NCBI GenBank assembly: GCA_934047225.1
Contig: OW203988.1
Span: forward strand, 11,194,229 to 11,258,228
Length of the DNA stretch: 64,000 nucleotides
Direction: 5' to 3'
DNA from: Ypsolopha sequella
Taxonomy: Eukaryota > Arthropoda > Insecta > Lepidoptera > Ypsolophidae
Below, in pieces: positions 45,721 through 57,539 of the stretch (the first letter of the stretch is position 1; each line of letters begins with the position of its first letter). The notes beneath the pieces are model-generated. The model had not been told where the DNA came from. It ran no database searches and worked only from the letters and a program-made list of their open reading frames with translations. Made by a program: the position numbers and the translations under genes.

Positions 45721-46532
45721 TTTTAGGGTTCCGTAGTACCTAAAAGGTACAAAAAGAACCTTTATGGTTAGACTCCGTTATCCGCCCATCCGTCCGTATG
45801 TCACAGCCTCATAACTTTAGCACCGTTAATGATAAGGACATGAAATTTGGCACGAAAATAGCATTAATTTGCCGACATATTATAATTTAAAAACAATTAT
45901 GAAAAATTTGAAATTGTTTAAAATATTTCCAAAACAAAAGTAAGAACAATAAAAATATTATCCCAAAATTACATTATGGGTATCAAATTGTAGATATATA
46001 TATAAAATTTGATTAAAAATATATACTTTTACTATATTTACTGGCACTGGTTTCAAGAAAACTTGAAAAAATCACAAAAATATGTTTGTTAACTCCGAAA
46101 CTGGTAAACCGAAAAATAAGAAAAAAATGTCGATTATAGACTGGCCGATAACAGAAAAACTATAGCGATTTAAAAAAAGTTGAGCACGAAATGAGAAATA
46201 TAAAAAAGGAAGTAAAATAATTTTTATTTTATAAAAATACAATATGAGCATCAAATTTTAGGTATTAAATAGCTGATTGTAAAAATATATAATTTGGCTA
46301 TATTTAATTGCATCTATCCTTGAAAAATCATAAAAATTTATGTCCCCCCCACTTATCTTAAAAACTAGTGGACCAAAAAATATGAAAAATATAATGGTAA
46401 TATGTGTTTACGTAAAACTTACGGTAAAAATAAAGCAGTTGAGAAATTCACAAAAAAATGACAAAATTAAATTTATCATCCACAATACAGAACCCTAGGT
46501 ACGCGAGTCTGACTCGCTATGGCCGGTTTTTT
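45721..46532 (+). repeat. family A repeat, copy 4 (full length)
   Basis: Complete from AGGGTTCCGTAGTACCTAAA to GAACCCTAGGTACGCGAG, GACTCGCTATGGCCGG and T-run, ~812 bp. Its last ~30 bp are the seed of the tandem array that follows directly. Confidence 0.85.
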
Positions 46533-47300
46533 AAACTTTTTTTTCACGATAAACTGTCCTTTCTACCCAGTGTATAGCTAGCATGCGGTACGCGAGTCTG
46601 ACTCGCATTTGGCCGGTTTTTTTAACTTTATATTCACGATAAACTGTCCTTTCTACCCAGTGTAACGCTAACATGCGGTACGCGAGTCTAACTCGCATTT
46701 GGCCGGTTTTTTAAACTTTATATTCACTATAAACTGTCCTTTCTACCCAGTGTATAGCTAGCATGCGGTACGCAAGTCTGACTCGCATTTGGCCGGTTTT
46801 TTTAACTTTATATTCACGATAAACTGTCCTTTCTACCCAGTGTAACGCTAGCATGCGGTACGCGAGTCTGACTCGCATTTGGCTGGTTTTTTAAACTTTA
46901 TATTCACTATAAACTGTCCTTTCTACACAGTGTATAGCTAGCATGCGGTACGCGAGTCTGACTCGCATTTGGCCGGTTTTTTTAACTTTATATTCACGAT
47001 AAACTGTCCTTTCTACTCAGTGTAACGCTAGCATGCGGTACGCGAGTCTGACTCGCATTTGGCCGGTTTTTTAATCTTTATATTCACTATAAACTGTCCT
47101 TTCTACACAGTGTATAGCTAGCATGCGGTACGCGAGTCTGACTCGCATTTGGCCGGTTTTTTTAACTTTATATTCACGATAAACTGTCCTTTCTACTCAG
47201 TGTAACGCTAGCATGCGGTACGCGAGTCTGACTCGCATTTGGCCGGTTTTTTTAACTTTCTATTCACGATAAACTGTCCTTTCTACCCAGTGTATAGCTA
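46502..47300 (+). repeat. 90-bp tandem array with 180-bp higher-order structure, about nine units
   Basis: Units begin CGCGAGTCTGACTCGC at 46502, 46591, 46681 and then every 90 bp to 47221. Odd units read TTAAACTT, (from the third unit) CACTATAAA, and TGTATAGC; even units read TTTAACTT, CACGATAAA and TGTAACGC, so the true repeat is a two-unit dimer. Units 5-6 and 7-8 also share ACACAG/ACTCAG variants, marking a recent dimer duplication. Unit 9 is a hybrid. The first ~40 bp of each unit is the 3' end of family A. Confidence 0.95.
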
Positions 47301-47365
47301 TCACAGTGTATAGCTATCACAGTGTATAGCTAGCACACTGGGTAGTGTATAGCTAGCATGCGCCA
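47285..47365 (+). repeat. 16-bp short tandem repeats closing the 90-bp array
   Basis: CACAGTGTATAGCTAT occurs in tandem just after unit 9. An inverted TAGCTAGCACACTGGGTA and TAGTGTATAGCTAGCATGCG follow. It is local slippage of the unit end. Confidence 0.8.
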
Positions 47366-47647
47366 TAGATACAACTTGCGCTCTCACACAACGCGTATGT
47401 CAATATGCGATAGAGCAAGTATGATAAAAAGACATTGTATCGACGGCGCGTACTAGTCCCCCAGAACTAACTTCCTCATGATATTTAATAGTCAACACCA
47501 TTTATATTAAACCATGGTGGTTCTTATAACTTCTTCGTTCAAGTTATATTCAAACGAAAAAGTAGGTGTAGCCGATTAAGAAATCTCTATTTATTATTAT
47601 TTGTTATATTTTTTGTGATTTTTGGAAAAAGCATTATGCCTATTTGT

Positions 47648-48292
47648 AAAAACGGGTCAAGTGCGTGTCGGGCCACGCGCAGTGTAGAGTTCCGTAGTTG
47701 CCCTACACAATATGCGGACTTCTCCTTTAAGTACATTTTATAAGTTTGTCGACTATTACAGGTCGCGCCAAACTTGCTCGGAAGTTGCTCTTCTGAAGCA
47801 CGTTCCATACATTTTTTCCTGCTGATGCGAATCGCCCTGTGTTTAGAGGGGACTAAAAGTTTGGCGCGATCTGTACTTGTTAACTTGTAAAATCTACTTA
47901 GCTGTGATAGTTTTCCTTTTAACTTCGTTATACATACTACCACCGTGAAGTTTTTTACATATCCAAAAACAACCGTGGCAGGAGGGTTTCGCTAACGGAT
48001 CTCTGAATCGAAAAATGGTTTTCAAACAACCGCAACATTTTTGAACGACTTATCACACACCAATGATATGATAGATGAGAAAAAAATTCATCCCTACTTT
48101 GCATGTAGGGAAGGTACCCTAAAAAAATATTTTTCCATATTTTATTTTACCACTTTATTGGCGTAATTAATATGTATATCTATGCCAAATTACAGCTTTC
48201 TAGTACTAAGAGTCTTTGAGCTAACCCGCGGACAGACAGACAAACATGTCGAAACTATAAAGGTTCCTTGCTGACTACGGTACCCTAAAAAC
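47648..48292. repeat. family B repeat with nested TA-flanked element
   Basis: It starts AACGGGTCAAGTGCGTGTCG and GCGCAGTGTAGAGTTCCGTA, and ends CTGACTACGGTACCCTAAAA, an inverted-end arrangement like family A but a different sequence. The 118-codon minus-strand frame across it is not a gene. Confidence 0.7.
47757..47875. mobile_element. 115-bp TA-flanked MITE
   Basis: TA, CAGGTCGCGCCAAACTT ... AAGTTTGGCGCGATCTG, TA. The 17-bp inverted repeats have one mismatch. Nested inside family B, hence younger. Confidence 0.75.
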
Positions 48293-48294
48293 CT

Positions 48295-50340
48295 TTCTAA
48301 TGGAATTTGTGGACCAAATCAACATTCTATATTGTAGCGAAATACCACTCACTCACCCCGAAATCTCCATACAACTTGACATTTTTCATGATTTTTTAAC
48401 ATTATAACATTCCATAATATAACAATATAACAATAAAACGGGAAATCTAAAGCAATGTTGCCATGACAATAACATTTAATGATAAGAAAGGAATTCTCAG
48501 AGCATGAATCGAATTCCAACTTACTTGGTTTTTTACTTCAAAAGTGATGAAGAAACAAAATGACTTATTTCAAGTTGCATTCCGTAGTGGAATCCATAAG
48601 AACTTCCTTCCAATTCCACCTGCAAGGCACACACTTACCGTGTGGTCTCTCGCTGCTACGTGGTCAGCCCACTACCTTATCTTCAACCATCAGCGCATTT
48701 GCATCAAATTGCATTACGAGACCCCGCGAGACTTGTATACTTGTTTATTACCACAGCAATTGAACTTTATTGCAAAGTAGTAAGGTCTAGTATTAATTTC
48801 TCCATTGTGCTGTAGAATCGGTTTATACCGGTTACTACCGGCTATTACGGTCCACACCCTGCGCTTATTTTCAGAATACCATTAAACAATCGCATGTTTT
48901 CGGACCCTATTTATTAACCACTTTACAAAAAAAAAGAGTAAGTTTGTAAATAAAACCACGAAAAATTAAAAATTAAATTTTGATGGCGTCTTTCTTATTA
49001 TATTATAATTAAATAACTATATTTATTATTTTGCTAAATATTGCCCCGTTTCACTAACATTAGAATTTAACTTGTGTTTTTCAATTATAACGGTCAGATT
49101 TGTGAATAAAATCATAAAAAAGCAAAATGGATCACCAGAGGTTTGAAAAAGTGTTATATCAAAAAAAGGCAGCTACCTAAAATACACAGTGTTAAATTTC
49201 ACGTAATGTTATGATCGTACTGAACAACTTTCGGAAGAAAAATACATGCGCAAAAAATTAGAGAAGAAGATATTCAACTGTAACTTAAAGACTTTAGCAC
49301 GCAGGAGGAAGGTCTATTTAAGAATCACGTACGACGCTGTCTCAAAAAACGCCCATATCTCGTTGTGTTAGGGTTCACGCATTTTTGTTTGAAACTGAAA
49401 TATTTCGTAAACTAATGGTTTGCTCGGGTATGCTTCTTATGATAAGTGGTTCAGTATAATTTATAGAATATGCAGTTTCATTTAAAAGTAGCAGTCTATT
49501 TACACCTGTTATATTTACAATATCAAAGTTGTATGTTTTGGAAAACTTATAATAATATTCAACAAAATTATATAAAATCAACCAATACCTCAAAAAATCC
49601 ATTAACTATGACGGTAAACCTATAGAAGAAGTATATTCTGTAAAATTTTGGATTTATGCGGTTTATGTTATACAAACATAGCAATTGGAAATAACAGGTA
49701 GTTATCGTATGTAACAAAATAAATAGGTTTGGATTTGTCGGGCTCCGGGCGGTTGCATCTCTTGATGTAGAATGTCTTAAGGCAAATACTTTCTATTCTC
49801 TGCTTAAGGCGGGGGTATTCGTATTTTTCCGGATAAACATCGTATTCTTTAAATAACAAGGATTAAAATTTTGAGAAAATATATGTTTCACTCTTTGATC
49901 TTTATACTTCGGCCGTTCGATACACGATTACTTGCATTTTCTTGTATCCAATAAAATCGCAAAGATGAAAAAGCCGTTGTCAAAACCGTACTCGTACCTT
50001 ACACTATTATAAAGTTTTGATGCCGTATGATACCAAGAAGTCAAGGAATATAGAAAATGGAAACTTGCTTGGTAGGTATAGGTTTAATAATACTTTTTTT
50101 GATAACTGTCATTTAATTATCAACGAAACTGTATGCGACGATTTTTTCAAAAGAATGAAAATGCTAACTGAAAACAGTAGATAAATAAATCATGTTTAAA
50201 TATTCAATGAAACATTCAAATTTTACAGAACGCTCCATTAATTTTCGTACAAATGAATTAACGAGTATACAATTTCCAGATGATTTACAAACAATCTCTT
50301 TACTGAATAATAAAATGAATACGAATGTCCAAGTAAATTT
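48295..50340. other. AT-rich upstream DNA without supported features
   Basis: No repeat family or gene recognised; open frames under 80 codons. Confidence 0.4.
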
Positions 50341-50344
50341 GCAT

Positions 50345-51200
50345 TTTGTTTGTAGAGGTTTGTAGAGAATCTATAAGCTAGGTTTGACACTGACATTTAA
50401 GGTTGTTCTTTAAGTGTCATATTCAAGGTAGCGTCTTAGGTCCTTCTCTCTTCCTTATCTATATCAACATCTACCTAGTCTTGTAGATAATCTATAAACT
50501 AGGTTTGACACTCCCGATTTAATTGACATTTAAGTTTGTTCTTTAAATGTTATATTGTGATCTTCAAGGTAGCGTCGTAGGCCCTTGTCTCTTCTTCTTT
50601 TATATCAAGAGCTTTTGCAAAGTTAATATCCCAACTGTAAAATAATAGCATACGCAGATGATAAAATGCTCCTCATTAAAAATAAAGACTGGGGGATGGG
50701 CATTAGGCTTTACCTAATTTTTATGTCTGCATATTGACAAAACTAAATTTACCACATTTTATTACTATGTAAGTGCTCAGTCAGACCCTGACACAAACAA
50801 AATCTTAGCTCCCACTTAGCTGTGGCTTAGCGTGTTTAGTTTGTGGATATACTTCTAGCTCGTATCTCCAGTATCTATTAAATATTTTGGCGTCCTATTA
50901 TAGACAGCACAATGAATTGGCATGAATTACTTTCGTGCCTTTGTGTGCCGTGTAACCGACATATACACACACAGTGATAATGTGAATGTATACCGAACGT
51001 TAATGGACAGGTTCTGTAAATTAAACCGCATAATATACTGACCATATTGAATACCTTGCTTGAAGAAACATGTGTAAATTATATTTTTACACGTTTCCTT
51101 CGACGGGTTGGACGGGTCCATTTCTTTTTTTAATTTTTGCTTTAATATGTTTATGGGCAAGGTGTTGACTATGGTCTGTGGATTATACGGTTTCATTTAA
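50345..51200 (+). pseudogene. decayed non-LTR reverse transcriptase relic with internal duplication
   Basis: LQGSVLGPSLFLIYIN is readable at ~50427-50475, and a second copy of the same stretch (QGSVVGPCLFFFYIK) at ~50567-50610. Then IIAYADDKMLLIKNKD at ~50645-50692 (catalytic YADD), a DKTKFTTF stretch, and IKYFGVLL near 50880 (the conserved LGV motif). The pieces lie in different frames with stops, so this is old. The first two copies sit in ~120-bp direct repeats that share GTTTGTAGA-type starts and CTAGGTTTGACACT. Confidence 0.7.
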
Positions 51201-51235
51201 AGATACCTGTCTGTTTATATTATATTAATATATAT

Positions 51236-51497
51236 GTACTGACTACGGAGCAATTAAGAAGAGGAGTTGGTGTATGAATGGAGTCATGTTACGATCAATG
51301 GTGTCATAACGTTACAAAAGGGGGCGATTGCGATGCGATTGGTGAAATGTGCTGTGTGTGCTCTGTGGTTGGTGGAACGGCGAAGTTAACCTTTCCCGTA
51401 CCTCTGCCTTCCATTCCACCCCGCGCAGGGTATCACAATTTCCCCTAGAGAAATGAACTATCGGCAACTTCTCTTCTTAATTGCTCCATGGTACTAA
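51236..51497. mobile_element. ~260-bp terminal-inverted-repeat element
   Basis: GTACTGACTACGGAGCAATT AAGAAGAG faces CTTCTTAATTGCTCCATGGT AC. Arms ~35 bp; no open frame. The interior (51300-51440) is more GC-rich than its surroundings. Confidence 0.65.
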
Positions 51498-51499
51498 CC

Positions 51500-52075
51500 A
51501 TGATGCCTTTCAATGTTGTCGCATTGAGCCGTGCGTCTTGAATCTCCTAAAACTCGTAATAACATGAAAACTCGAATAAAATAGGGTATTTCATCGCATC
51601 GCAAAGTTGTAAAGACATAAAATACCGGATAATAAGTGAAGTTTGTATTTCGTGTGCGAATGCAATGAAATATTAATATTTCAGTGCGTTGGTATATTGC
51701 TTCATGTTTTACGTGGCAATATTGAAGATGTAACCTAGTTTTGAAGAAGATATGTTGGGTTTTGTTATTTCGTTTAATACATATGTACTTATGTATAAAA
51801 TAACGTTACTACGTTAAATATACGTTCATTCCCAAAATAAGCGTAAAATAAACATTGCTAATTTTACAATGAGGGTGAAATTGAAACATGAGAGCAACAA
51901 ATATAGGTAAATCTAAAATAACCCAAATAGGTAGCTATACATAAAGTACTCATAATGTAAGAAATAGCTTTTCTGAGCAGAAACCGTAACGGGAACCAAA
52001 TATTTGAAAATAATTCTGTAACCGAGTTAATGAACTAACTTCCCCCAACATGATTGAATCCGTGATTGAGCAGTA
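51500..52075. other. AT-rich DNA without recognised features
   Basis: Nothing supported. Confidence 0.4.
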
Positions 52076-52077
52076 TT

Positions 52078-52602
52078 TAAAAAACCGGCCAAGTGCGAGT
52101 CAGACTCGCGTATCTAGGGTTCCGTAATGTAGATGATAAATTTAATTTTGTAATTTTTTTCGTGAATTTCTCAACCGCTTTATTTTTCCTGTAATCTTTA
52201 CGTAAATACATATTACCATGACTTTTTTCATATTTTTTGGTCCACCAGTTTTAGAGATAAGGAGGGGAACATACGATATCCATAATGTATTTTTATAAAT
52301 TTTATTTTTTATTTATTTTACTTATTTTTTTATATTTATCATTTGCGTTCAACTTTTTTTTAATCGCTATAGTTTTTCTGTATTCTGATCTATAATTGTC
52401 ATTTTTTTCATATTTTTCGGTCCACCAGTTTCGGAGATAAGGGGGGGACATACATACAATTCAACATAACGGGAGTTCAACTTAATGGTCCTGAAGGATA
52501 TTTTTGTGGTTTTTTAAAGATTTCTCGAAACTAGTGCCAGTAAATATAGTAAAAGTATATATTTTTACAATAAACTTTTTAATATCTACAATTTGATAGC
52601 CA
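52078..52602 (-). repeat. family A repeat, copy 5 (truncated)
   Basis: On the minus strand it ends with the standard tail (GAACCCTAGATACGCGAGTC, then TTGGCCGGTTTTTT). The head half is missing: it abuts the non-LTR tail at 52605 exactly where ATATCTACAATTTGATA.CCAT stands in other copies. Confidence 0.8.
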
Positions 52603-52604
52603 TT

Positions 52605-52895
52605 TGAGCCCCCAGCAAGAGAATCCAGGCAGCCGACCAAATCCCACCCTATATACTACATACTAATATGTTACATATATTAATACATGCCTACCTCCGC
52701 CCATTCGATTAGTCTTTCTAAGACGAAGGGTAAGAAACTTAGCAAGATCATGTGTTTTTTAGCATTTTTTCTTTTATTTAACATATCAGTTACATACTAA
52801 AACTTATATCTGACATTTATATTACGTGTTATTTGTAAGTGCGATTGTAATGATATTTATGTGTACAATAAAGAATATAAAATATAAGTACCTCG
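52605..52895 (+). mobile_element. non-LTR retrotransposon 3' end
   Basis: GAGCCCCCAGCAAGAGAATCC, CGACCAAATCCCACC, CATGCCTACCTCCGCCCATT and AGCAAGATCATG match the antisense copy at 24608-24765. Here the end is intact: GTACAATAAAGAATATAAAA. It is 5'-truncated with no coding part. Confidence 0.65.
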
Positions 52896-52899
52896 CCAC

Positions 52900-53735
52900 G
52901 ATCACGAGAGTGCTACAACGTAGCTCGTAGCACGTACTCTTGTAGTAGAGATGTTTCATGTAGCAGCAACGTATATATTATATATACTTTTTCAACTTAA
53001 AAATTTCGTCTTAGTCGACAATTTAAATGAACGAGAAAGTATACCTATGTATTGTTATGTGTAAGTTATAGTTCAGGAAATATAATTTTAACATTTCAAT
53101 GAAGGAAATATAACAAGACGAATCGGGTCAACTTATATTTTCTGAATTTACGGCGTAACAATTCCAGTTTTTAAAAATCTATATAATATAATTTATCTGT
53201 ATGAGTATTATCTGTATATATATATTATCTGTATATATATATAAGTAGTCTTATAAGTATTTGTCTGACTAATTGCAGGTTACATAATTACCGAGTAAAA
53301 TATATCTACTGACCGAACCAGTTACATGTTGCTAACTGCCGAAGCTATTAATTTGTTTAATGGGAAATTACAACGAATCTTTATTGCTTGCTGCCAAAAT
53401 TTGTACTTACTAAAAGCAGACATTGTTAGCGCCGCATAAAACTGAGGGCAACAATATTTTACTTATAAATATCATTGCTTGTGGCAACTCACTAATTGCA
53501 CTGTAAATTTTAGTGCTAATTTTGTATGCAGGAAGTTGTTGGAACTTTATCCGGAAGGGTCGTTTTATATTGGCGCAAAGTTTTTAGCGATCGGTGCTGA
53601 AAAAACCATTTCAGGATGGTAAGAAAAGTTTGAAAATGATAATTTAGCATAACATAGTCAAGTTGTGCTAGTTGTACATTATTATTTATATTTAATAATA
53701 TCGAGATGTAGTTTTGCCACACTGCACTTTAAGAT
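52900..53735. other. AT-rich DNA without supported genes
   Basis: Starts with a patch of GCTACNNCGTAGC-like words (52915-52940); otherwise featureless. Confidence 0.4.
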
Positions 53736-53739
53736 TATT

Positions 53740-53960
53740 TGCAGATCAAGGCAACAGCCGATTTGCTTGGCTTCCCCGCGGCATTAAGGCTGCATTGCTT
53801 CGGCTAGTCCATAAAATAAATAGAGCCAGTGCTTCATTGCAAGGGGGTGATTTGGCACAGGCGGCTAGAGGGAGGCCGACGCTCTGTCGCCGGAGCACCC
53901 TGCCTGCCTCATACACGTCAACAAGAATCATCTCGGGGGTTAAACAAGACACGCTCGTGT
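53740..53960. other. GC-rich island of unknown function
   Basis: About 220 bp stand out from the AT-rich flanks. Frames are open on both strands (82 codons plus, 68 codons minus), as expected from low stop density in GC-rich DNA. No recognisable protein, splice pair or repeat ends. It could be an unidentified exon, a promoter, or an old element. Confidence 0.3.
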
Positions 53961-54052
53961 AAATTTCTTATGCGTGTAGGTGAACCTGCATGTTGGTTAA
54001 ATGGCTTTAGAAATATTTTAAGGTATACGTTTATTAAACGCGTTCATGTCTC

Positions 54053-54930
54053 GTTTTTAGGGTTCCGTACCCGAATGGAGGGGTTATTACTAAGCCTCCG
54101 CTGTCTGTCTGTCAGTCTGTCACAGGGGTTCAGATGTTATTACGAAACCAGCTGAAATTTTCACACAATACGTTTGACTATCACAGTAAATAATAAAATT
54201 TAAAAAATTTAACCTAAATGAACCAGTACAAAAACCTCACAAAAGTAGCATTTTTAACGTTCATCCTTCATCATCCATCAGCCTAGTTCGTCCACTGCTG
54301 GAGATAAGCATTTCCAGGACTTTGCCACTCCCGGCGGTCATCCTGAAAGAATTGCCCATACTCACACACGCTGGGCAGGCGGGTTGGTGAGCGCGGTGCC
54401 GAAATCCTCACACCAGTGACGCCGCTTCCCGTCACCAGTCTGTTCCATTTAAGGCCTGGCTATTAGGGATGGATATACCGCCATCCATCGGTCCCAGGCA
54501 TGGTGGGCCTCCTGGTTTTTTGCCTGTGAGCTGTCCTCTTACTCATCCGCGAATTACTTCGAGGGGGACACCAAGTATGATGGTGGTACCTTCACAGTCG
54601 AGCCCGGTATCAGCTCTACCACTCTACTTTTTTAACGTTATCATCCCCTTATCTTTGAAACATGACGACCGAAAAATATTAAAAAAATCATTGTTATAGA
54701 TAATTATGTAAACGTTAAAGGTAAATATAGCCGTTAAGATATTAATTACGGTTCCGTAACCAGGGGGAGCCGCGTATTGTTTACCAGGCGCTAACATTTT
54801 AGGAGCTTGTTTTTGTCGCTTTAATATTGCTATGGCATCTTTATAGTTATTAATAACCATAATATTTTTAGGGTTCCATACCAGTATTGTGTAATGGTAC
54901 TTTGTGCGCGAGTCCAACTCGGACTTGCCC
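54053..54930 (+). repeat. family C repeat (GGTTCCGTACCCGAA type)
   Basis: The head GTTTTTAGGGTTCCGTACCC and CTGTCTGTCTGTCAGTCTGT, and the tail GCGCGAGTCCAACTCGGACT with TTGCCC, resemble family A in plan but not sequence. It is interrupted at ~54260-54630. Confidence 0.65.
54262..54630. mobile_element. RTE-type non-LTR or SINE fragment inside family C
   Basis: TTCATCATCCATCAGCCTAG, CGTCCACTGCTGGAGATAAG and CACACGCTGGGCAGGCGGGTTGG are the wording of common lepidopteran RTE-derived 3' ends. The family C sequence resumes at ~54635 (CTTATCTTTGAAACATGACG). Confidence 0.55.
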
Positions 54931-55134
54931 AATTTTACTACAGTGGCGTAGCTTTGTAAACACGAAACGCTGTGGTACGGATGTATGTAGAGGTATGTGT
55001 CTGGGGACAAGATAAGTTCATATGATATCTACACATTATGTAAAAATTATAAATTACATAAAATAACTCACTCATTCCTTCGGAACAAGGGTACCAGCTT
55101 AAAAATGATATTTTAATTTAGAATGTTCAAGTTA

Positions 55135-55176
55135 GTGACTCCTTTAGAACGGGTGGAGCCGCGAGCGAAAAGCTAG
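55135..55176 (+). mobile_element. possible Helitron-type 3' end
   Basis: GGGTGGAGCCGCGAGCGAAAAG with CTAG (55173-55176) before T. The same design occurs at 3706 and 58504. The 5' limit is unknown. Confidence 0.35.
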
Positions 55177-55179
55177 TTT

Positions 55180-56485
55180 GTATTTCGTATAATGAAAATC
55201 GAAAATTTGGAGCATTTAGTTAAAGATTCTAAAAAAACTTAAAATTCCTGAACCTACAAATTATCGAAAACTTCTATACCAGAAAAGAAGCAACGCGAAC
55301 CATTTGTTTATAAAAAAATATTAAAACCTTTCAAACTTTCATTTTAAAAATATTTTCTTCTCGTATGCACCCATGGAATCAAAGGATATATGTCACAAAA
55401 TGTATCTTATTTCATTTTATTTTATTTTATTTTGCACTTCCAGTAAGAAAATGTAAGCAGGTTTACATTCTTGTTCCTTTGATTTGTAAGACAGCTTCAA
55501 TTATCCACGATCTGAACTGCGTTCTATTGTTTTAGCGTTAATGAGAATTGGAAAGGTTAAAATACGAAACCCCTGTTTTTTGCTATAAAGCGAATAAACA
55601 TGAGCAATAAACTAAAACATGAGCTGATTACTTTGAATCGTAAAACTTGCTCTATTTTTATCGTATTTCAAACATGCGCCCGACCTCACATGCCCCTATT
55701 AACCACGTGCACGCAAGAGCTAAGAAAGAACCTCTTGAAGTGGGCGGTTGTTTGTTCTGCAACCAAGATCTCGCTCAGAACGGTTCCAAAGCAAACTTTG
55801 AACTAAAAGTTTTCTCGAACAAGAATATTATTAATTCTGTCCTCACTTGAATTATTTCCAATTTCAAAGAAGAAATGGCCTATCGATGTAGGCGTGGAAT
55901 CCTAGATGTCTTGGAAGTATGCCATATCATATTGAATCATAATATGAATTTTGAGTGTCTGTGGAAAAGTATCTCTAAGTGATAGTTATTTGCCGAACGG
56001 CGAATTGCAAAACAGTGAGCGTTCAGAAACGACGGTGCCGTTTGCAGAATGCCGAATTTTACTATTTGCCTGCCACGCAGGTAGTTATCTGTTTTATTCA
56101 TTAAAGATTTCTCAGTCACAGTATCAATTTAAACTCGTTCATAGTACAGCAGCTACAACATTACTGAAATAGCTCGTCTCAGTGCAACGCTTGCATTGAA
56201 TAATGAATCAAATTGCTTTGCTACTGGCATAGTCCCCCATCAACATGGATTAATGGCATCAGTCATCAAGGTGGAGCCGTAAACCAGAATTGGGACAGGC
56301 ATGAGCTGAATAATACATGAGATTTCTGAAAATAGAAATCGTTTTAGAGGAATGGACATATGCTTTATAGGAAAAGGATGGAGAATAAGAGTGTAAATAG
56401 AAAATTTATAGGTATTTCTCAACCACACGTTTCACTGACCATACTGTAAAACTTTTCCAAATAAAGATATCCGTGCAAACAGTAA
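55180..56485. other. AT-rich DNA without recognised features
   Basis: Contains a (TTTTA)n run at ~55412-55435. No gene supported. Confidence 0.4.
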
Positions 56486-56486
56486 A

Positions 56487-56878
56487 AATAGTAGTATATG
56501 CTACAAGGGTGAAAAGGAATAAATCACGAGGACGATTTAAAACACGAGCGTAGCGAGTGTTTTAAACGTAACCGAGTAATTTATTGCTCTCACGCCCGTG
56601 TATCATACTACGTTTTTCAATGCATAGTGTGAGAAAATAAAACAAATATAATCTTGTGAACTTTCAATTATGATTGGCTCAAAAGGACTGTATCCAGAGC
56701 CGTTAAACAGTGGGAAAAAAGTATAACATTTATGGTACACAGGAAAGGCTGCAGATTAGCCAACCATTGTGAATAAATAAAAAAAAAATAAAAAAAGCCC
56801 TATGGCAAAATAATCGACTTTCTGTTCGGTTTTGATGCATAAAAAGTGGGCCTTTACGAGCACTTGCATTGAAAAACA
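56487..56878 (+). repeat. family E repeat, copy 3
   Basis: Full length, best preserved: AATAGTAGTATATGCTAC, symmetric hairpin with CACGAGCGTAGCGAGTG at its tip, and end CACTTGCATTGAAAAA. Confidence 0.82.
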
Positions 56879-57474
56879 TTTTAAGAGCCGTTTAGCAGGC
56901 GGATTGTAAAAAACCCGCCTTTATGTAATTATTAAACACTGAACACTTAAATTCAAAAAAGAGCAAATTTTGAATTTTGTATAATTCAGGTCATGCCTGT
57001 CTCAATTCTGATTTTTGATTTTTTGCTCATGATTTGCTCGGAACTCATACTCGCGTTCAACATATAAATCTTGTTTGCAGAGCTCATATTTTCCTCTATG
57101 GCAGAGCTAAACTTTGCGAGAGTGTTTAGTAAAACATCCTGCTGTACAACACGGGAGCGCGTTGAGCAGCAGTATCTAAATAAAATCGAAAAGCTAGAAA
57201 GAGACAAAATTCACGGGAAAGAGTGACATGGCGCTCTACACACCTTTGTGTGCGCGTATCACTCACAAGAACGCAAAAATCGCGAAAAAATGATGCAATT
57301 GGATTGCTTGGATTGTGACAATAATGAACGGTATGAACAATACGGGTTTGGATACATGAACGCTTAATAATTAAAGAATAAAATTATGAAATCAAAATGT
57401 TCCGCGTTTCAGAAACGTCAGATCTGTATGGCATGTCTAAACGGCCGTTCATATTGTTTTTGGGTTTGCTAAAA

Positions 57475-57498
57475 CCTCAGAACAATATTGTTCTGAGG
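57475..57498. repeat. 24-bp perfect palindrome
   Basis: CCTCAGAACAAT and its exact complement meet without a spacer. It contains two AGAACA half-sites facing each other, but with a 4-bp spacer rather than the 3 bp of steroid-receptor elements. Function unknown. Confidence 0.9.
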
Positions 57499-57539
57499 CA
57501 AAAACGTAACATCATACAACGCAACTTTAAACGCAAATA

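Noticed and set aside
47587..47943. 118-codon minus-strand frame
   Set aside because: It spans family B and a nested MITE, so it cannot be a host gene.
57100..57228. Short plus-strand frame with a coiled-coil-like ERVEQQYLNKIEKLERD stretch
   Set aside because: Only ~43 codons, with a stop and no exon signals; possibly an element fragment, but unsupported.
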